Below the pieces are notes generated by a model that had not been told where the DNA came from, did not search any database, and saw only the letters and a program-made list of their open reading frames with translations. Positions 62,601 to 64,000 of a stretch of DNA of 64,000 nt are shown here, piece by piece. Origin of the DNA: Membranipora membranacea (Eukaryota; Bryozoa; Gymnolaemata; Cheilostomatida; Membraniporidae); assembly GCA_914767715.1 (NCBI GenBank), contig OU612065.1, forward strand, positions 28,458,001 through 28,522,000, given 5' to 3'. The position numbers and the translations under genes are program-made. Every line of letters starts with the position of its first letter. Position 1 is the stretch's first letter.

Positions 62601-64000
62601 TAATCTGGCCGTAAAAAACACCAAGGGTCCCCCCTTTGTTACTTTTTATAATTTTAAAGTCGCTCTCATCTCTGTTCTATTTATCGTAGGATCTTCATAT
62701 TCTGGAATTTGAATGAGGCCAATGAGGCCATCAACTGGTCAGAGTTTAAAAGAAATCCGATGGCTTTTTAATTTTTTCGCCTGCCGTTTGGCATGTTTTT
62801 TTATGTCAAAATTGGCCCTCGTTAAAAATGTTGCTGACGCCAATCTAAGAGGGGCAGCCCCGAACGGTTTTCCGTTCCAAAGTCAGCATGAAATTCCACA
62901 CGGTATAGAGTAGGTTAGAAGGCAATCTATTTTTTAATCTGGCCGTAAAAAACACCAAGGGTCCCCCCTTTGTTACTTTTTATAATTTTAAAGTCGCTCT
63001 CATCTCTGTTCTATTTATCGTAGGATCTTCATATTCTGGAATTTGAATGAGGCCAATGAGGCCATCAACTGGTCAGAGTTTAAAAGAAATCCGATGGCTT
63101 TTTAATTTTTTCGCCTGCCGTTTGGCATGTTTTTTTATGTCAAAATTGGCCCTCGTTAAAAATGTTGCTGACGCCAATCTAAGAGGGGCAGCCCCGAACG
63201 GTTTTCCGTTCCAAAGTCAGCATGAAATTCCACACGGTATAGAGTAGGTTAGAAGGCAATCTATTTTTTAATCTGGCCGTAAAAAACACCAAGGGTCCCC
63301 CCTTTGTTACTTTTTATAATTTTAAAGTCGCTCTCATCTCTGTTCTATTTATCGTAGGATCTTCATATTCTGGAATTTGAATGAGGCCAATGAGGCCATC
63401 AACTGGTCAGAGTTCAAAAGAAATCCGATGGCTTTTTAATTTTTTCGCCTGCCGTTTGGCATGTTTTTTTATGTCAAAATTGGCCCTCGTTAAAAATGTT
63501 GCTGACGCCAATCTAAGAGGGGCAGCCCCGAACGGTTTTCCGTTCCAAAGTCAGCATGAAATTCCACACGGTATAGAGTAGGTTAGAAGGCAATCTATTT
63601 TTTAATCTGGCCGTAAAAAACACCAAGGGTCCCCCCTTTGTTACTTTTTATAATTTTAAAGTCGCTCTCATCTCTGTTCTATTTATCGTAGGATCTTCAT
63701 ATTCTGGAATTTGAATGAGGCCAATGAGGCCATCAACTGGTCAGAGTTTAAAAGAAATCCGATGGCTTTTTAATTTTTTCGCCTGCCGTTTGGCATGTTT
63801 TTTTATGTCAAAATTGGCCCTCGTTAAAAATGTTGCTGACGCCAATCTAAGAGGGGCAGCCCCGAACGGTTTTCCGTTCCAAAGTCAGCATGAAATTCCA
63901 CACGGTATAGAGTAGGTTAGAAGGCAATCTATTTTTTAATCTGGCCGTAAAAAACACCAAGGGTCCCCCCTTTGTTACTTTTTATAATTTTAAAGTCGCT
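32652..64000 (+). repeat. Satellite DNA array, 334-bp monomer, at least 94 copies
   Basis: A head-to-tail array of a 334-bp unit runs from about 32652 to the right edge without interruption: 93 full monomers and a partial one that leaves the window. Counting from the ATGAGGCC motif, units begin at 32656, 32990, 33324 and so on to 63715. Copies are almost identical; apart from one common C/T site (unit position 35) I count 17 scattered substitutions in 31 kb. The unit contains two adjacent perfect hairpins, a 6-Ala/Thr-rich and poly-T composition on one side, and a 66-codon frame that shows no coding constraint. The left edge is fairly sharp: the preceding AGGATCTT at 32620 resembles the unit end but the next bases differ. 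I do not recognise the monomer. Such large homogeneous arrays are typical of pericentromeric, centromeric or subtelomeric satellite. Confidence 0.97.
42255..46605 (+). other. Indel-bearing stretch of the satellite (monomers 29-42)
   Basis: Every length change I can find in the array is here. Examples: C7 instead of C6 at about 42257 and 42928, T8 instead of T7 at about 42426 and 43098, extra T and A near 42968 and 42981, extra C near 43164 and 43634, a lost A near 43518, extra T near 44415 and 44440, a 13-bp deletion near 45112, C5 near 46598. Most are homopolymer length changes. The other 27 kb of array keeps an exact 334-bp period. This reads as lower-quality consensus rather than biology. 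Confidence 0.7.

Noticed and set aside
32656-63915. A 66-codon open frame in nearly every satellite monomer, as a tandem gene family
   Set aside because: It is open in all copies simply because the copies are identical. Of 11 substitutions inside it, 10 change the amino acid, the common C/T site is also non-synonymous (Leu/Ser), and the density of changes equals that outside the frame. There is no splice context, promoter or family resemblance.
32652-64000. CRISPR-like array
   Set aside because: The 334-bp period has no short repeat/unique spacer structure, and the host genes are eukaryotic.
32652-64000. Tandem snRNA, 5S rRNA or spliced-leader RNA genes
   Set aside because: No Sm-site plus donor arrangement, no 5S internal promoter and no snRNA-like core is visible in the monomer. 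The TTTGAATGAGG stretch faintly recalls a tunicate leader but lacks a following GTAAG donor.
32652-64000. CENP-B box in the monomer
   Set aside because: Every TTCG occurrence lacks the required spacing to CGGG, so no match to the 17-bp box pattern.

Overview
The window is animal nuclear DNA, not prokaryotic. Its genes are cut into many short exons with GT-AG introns, and their proteins match vertebrate families (SNX13, CLCA) over the full length. The AT-rich sequence, introns of about 70 bp to 1.9 kb, several short hairpin transposons (MITEs) and a large satellite array suggest an intron-rich invertebrate metazoan. The phylum cannot be fixed from the sequence alone.

Layout. 1-783 is the 3' end of a gene for a single-pass membrane protein with one C2H2 zinc finger. 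1320-15483 is a nearly complete sorting nexin 13 (SNX13) gene; I resolved 21 exons with consistent phases, 912 codons in all, and only the extreme N-terminus is unassigned. 17817-18013 is an orphan first exon of a CLCA-type gene. 19996-29036 is a complete 14-exon CLCA gene (954 aa) with signal peptide, HEXXH metalloprotease motif, VWA domain with intact MIDAS, fibronectin-III-like segment and C-terminal membrane anchor. 29.1-32.3 kb holds no gene but many repeats: hairpin MITEs, a tRNA-derived SINE and TA-rich palindromes. From about 32652 to the right edge there is one uninterrupted satellite array of a 334-bp monomer: 93 full copies plus a partial one, continuing out of the window.

All recognised genes lie on the + strand. 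They are independent eukaryotic genes rather than an operon: SNX13 is an endosomal/ER-contact membrane protein and CLCA is a secreted or membrane-anchored self-cleaving metalloprotease that modulates chloride channels. The least ordinary parts are the satellite and the orphan CLCA exon. A single C/T site in the satellite monomer reveals a regular trimeric higher-order repeat in the left half that gives way to a different, longer pattern near 47 kb. All satellite length errors cluster in 42.25-46.6 kb, and nearly all isolated substitutions are transversions; both suggest that part of the variation is assembly or consensus error. The orphan CLCA exon may be an alternative first exon of the CLCA gene.
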